6,693 nucleotides of DNA from Brachybacterium sp. (GTDB taxonomy: Bacteria > Actinomycetota > Actinomycetes > Actinomycetales > Dermabacteraceae), in NCBI GenBank assembly GCA_027322375.1, contig DAHVRS010000358.1:1-6693 (forward strand), given 5' to 3'. The position numbers and the translations under genes were made by a program. The first letter of the stretch is position 1, and each line of letters opens with the position of its first letter. Under the pieces are notes generated by a model. That model worked only from the letters and a program-made list of their open reading frames with translations. It did no database searches and was not told the origin of the DNA. Of this stretch, positions 5,188-6,693 are shown one piece after another.

Positions 5188-6072
5188 TCACCAGTACCGC
5201 TCGAGAGCCTCCTCGACGGAGGTGAGCGCGGCGAGGGAGCGGTCGTGATGGCGCACCACGATGCCGCTGGCGAGGCAGTCGGCCAAGTACATCTCGGGCA
5301 GGCGACTGGTGAGGGTGCCGGTGCGCATCGGGGTGCGGTCCTGGACGGCGAGCAGCACGTGATCGGCGGCGTCGGCGGCAGGGGAGCGCGGCAGCCGGGT
5401 GATCAGCACCGTGGTGCAGCCCCGCCGCGAGGCCTCGGCCAGCTGCGGGACGGACTCGCTCTCGGTCCCGGTCTCCGAGACCACGATCAGCACGTCACCG
5501 GGCCGTGAGGCGGCCAGCCCTATCACCGCCGAGGGCGGGTCGTGGAAGCTGGTCGAGGGGACGGAGAGGCTGCGCAGCTTGTGCTCGAGGGAGATCGCGA
5601 CCGCATGGGCGGAGCCTGCGCCGGTGGTGTAGACGTGGCCGGCCTCGCCCATCGCCTGGACGACCCGGGAGAACGTCTCCGGATCCAACAGGCGGGCGGT
5701 CTCCTCGATCGACCGCGCCCCGAGCACGGCCAGGCTGCCGACCAGATCCGGCAGCGGCGTCTGCGCCGTGATGTCGCCGGTGACCCGCAGCGCCGAGCCC
5801 GCGCCGCTGCGCTGCTCCGCCGCGAGCACCAGCTCCGTGCGCAGGAGCGAGAACTTCTCGATGCCCAGCGAGCGGCACAGCCGCGTCACCGAGGCCGCGG
5901 AGGTGCCGGCGAGCGCGGCGTACTCCGTGATCGTCATCCGCCCCACCTCCGCCGGCGCCTCGAGGGCGGCACGTGCCAGGAGCTGCTGCTGGGGCGGGAG
6001 CGCGGGCAGAGCGGTGCGCAGCATGGGCAGGATCGGGAGCCGCTCGGTCTGCTCGTGCACTTCCGAGGTCAT
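5188..6072 (-). CDS. RpiR/MurR-family transcriptional regulator with SIS domain
   Basis: This is a 294-residue sugar-responsive DNA-binding protein. The N-terminal HTH_6 domain (about 12-85) shows MTITEYAALAGTSAASVTRL (46-65) followed by CRSLGIEKFSLLR, the winged helix-turn-helix typical of RpiR regulators. A C-terminal SIS domain (about 130-270) should bind a phosphosugar. It has GAGSAH (151-156) as the phosphate-loop counterpart, a stretch ending in SRPGDVLIVVSETGTESE (189-206), and VLITR with ADHVLLAV. The SETGTE segment differs from the usual S-SG-T. The chosen ATG (6070-6072) has AGGAAGG (6081-6087) eight bases upstream. A longer reading would invade the permease gene and is rejected. 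It begins 20 bases after the permease stop and is clearly in the same operon, so it probably controls that transporter. The ligand may be an amino sugar or sugar phosphate; this cannot be fixed from sequence. Confidence 0.92.
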   Translation of the reverse strand: MTSEVHEQTERLPILPMLRTALPALPPQQQLLARAALEAPAEVGRMTITEYAALAGTSAASVTRLCRSLGIEKFSLLRTELVLAAEQRSGAGSALRVTGDITAQTPLPDLVGSLAVLGARSIEETARLLDPETFSRVVQAMGEAGHVYTTGAGSAHAVAISLEHKLRSLSVPSTSFHDPPSAVIGLAASRPGDVLIVVSETGTESESVPQLAEASRRGCTTVLITRLPRSPAADAADHVLLAVQDRTPMRTGTLTSRLPEMYLADCLASGIVVRHHDRSLAALTSVEEALERYW

Positions 6073-6092
6073 GGGATGAGCCTTCCTGTCAC

Positions 6093-6693
6093 TCAGCGCA
6101 GGGCGCCGGCGGTGAGCCCGGACTGCACCTGCCGTTGGAACACGATATAGACCACCAGCACCGGCACCATCGAGATGATCAGGCCGGCGAAGAGCTGCGC
6201 GATCGAGGTCGGGGAGGTCTCGTAGTTCTCGCCCAGGGCGAGGGCCACCAGCCCCTGGCTGAGCACGAAGTTCGAGCGCTCCTGATCCTGCTGCGGGTTC
6301 AGCACCTGCGGCAGCAGGAACTGGTTCCACTGGCCCAGGAAGTTGAACACCCCGATGGAGATCAGCCCGGGCCTGGCCAGCGGCAGCATGATCCGGAAGA
6401 ACACTCCGAAGTGCCCGGCGCCGTCGAGGAACGCCGCCTCGGACAGCTCCTCGGGCAGGGTGCGGAAGAACGCGGTGAGGAAGAAGATCGAGAACGGCAG
6501 CGAGAACGCGGCGTAGACCAGGATCAGCCCCATCGGAGTGGCGAACAGCCCCAGCGCCTGCACGATCCGCACCAGCGGCACGATCGCGAGGAACACCGGG
6601 AAGGTCATCCCCGCCAGGTACAGCCAGTACAGCGCCCGGCTGCCCGGGAACGGATAGCGCGCCATCACGTAGGCGGTCATCACCGACAGCAGC
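6093..6693 (-). CDS. Carbohydrate ABC transporter permease, MalG type (5' end beyond window)
   Basis: This is the C-terminal two thirds of an inner-membrane permease of a sugar ABC importer (MalG/CUT1 type). About 199 residues are present of a usual 270-300; the frame is open to the right edge with no start. The visible fragment begins LLSVMTAYVMARY, which corresponds to the conserved Y-ARY/F segment after the second helix. It continues with hydrophobic helices (PVFLAIVPLV, LILVYAAFSLPFSIFFL), then the EAA loop EAAFLDGAGHFGVFFRIMLP encoded near 6381-6440, which contacts the ATPase. Two further helices follow (including IAQLFAGLIISMVPVLVVYIVFQ), and it ends in the usual QRQVQSGLTAGALR tail. 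The tail matches CUT1 permeases for oligosaccharides, so the substrate is a sugar of unknown identity. The solute-binding protein and first permease should lie to the right of the window. The RpiR gene follows 20 bases later. Confidence 0.93.
   Translation of the reverse strand, partial: LLSVMTAYVMARYPFPGSRALYWLYLAGMTFPVFLAIVPLVRIVQALGLFATPMGLILVYAAFSLPFSIFFLTAFFRTLPEELSEAAFLDGAGHFGVFFRIMLPLARPGLISIGVFNFLGQWNQFLLPQVLNPQQDQERSNFVLSQGLVALALGENYETSPTSIAQLFAGLIISMVPVLVVYIVFQRQVQSGLTAGALR

Noticed and set aside
6073..6330. N-terminal extension of the RpiR regulator into the permease gene
   Set aside because: The extra residues are Pro/Gly/Ala-rich, lie out of frame over the MalG permease end, and a good ribosome binding site supports ATG 6072.

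Overview
The window looks like chromosomal DNA from a high-GC actinobacterium. I estimate about 70% GC, codon third positions are strongly G/C, and the gene families are typical of free-living or skin and soil Micrococcales. A Brachybacterium- or Microbacterium-like host is a guess. There are no rRNA or tRNA genes, CRISPR arrays or transposases.

Layout: (1) 1-1001, minus strand: a small three-helix membrane protein (DUF4190-like), then 235 bases without a clear gene, then the first third of a MATE-family multidrug/cation antiporter that runs off the left edge. (2) 1002-1534: a divergent control region. It holds a weak promoter for each direction, several dyad repeats, a clear thiamine pyrophosphate (TPP) riboswitch on the plus strand at about 1213-1289, and an unusually long structured leader with a strong imperfect hairpin. 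(3) 1535-3656, plus strand: a tightly packed pair, an SDR oxidoreductase and an NtaA/SnaA/DszA-type flavin monooxygenase, both apparently under the riboswitch. (4) 3740-4141, plus strand: a MmcQ/YjbR-like small protein. (5) 4135-4257: a convergent junction with a perfect 13-bp inverted repeat that contains both stop codons. (6) 4251-6693, minus strand, transcribed right to left: the end of a MalG-type sugar ABC permease, an RpiR/MurR-type SIS-domain regulator, and an endonuclease/exonuclease/phosphatase (EEP) family hydrolase.

The most interesting part is region 2-3. A well-conserved TPP aptamer sits upstream of two redox enzymes, neither of which is a recognised thiamine biosynthesis or transport protein. 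This suggests a thiamine-related oxidation/reduction step, perhaps precursor salvage or breakdown, that I cannot name from sequence. The right-hand cluster looks like a sugar or sugar-phosphate uptake operon with its own sensor-regulator and a phosphoesterase-like last gene.
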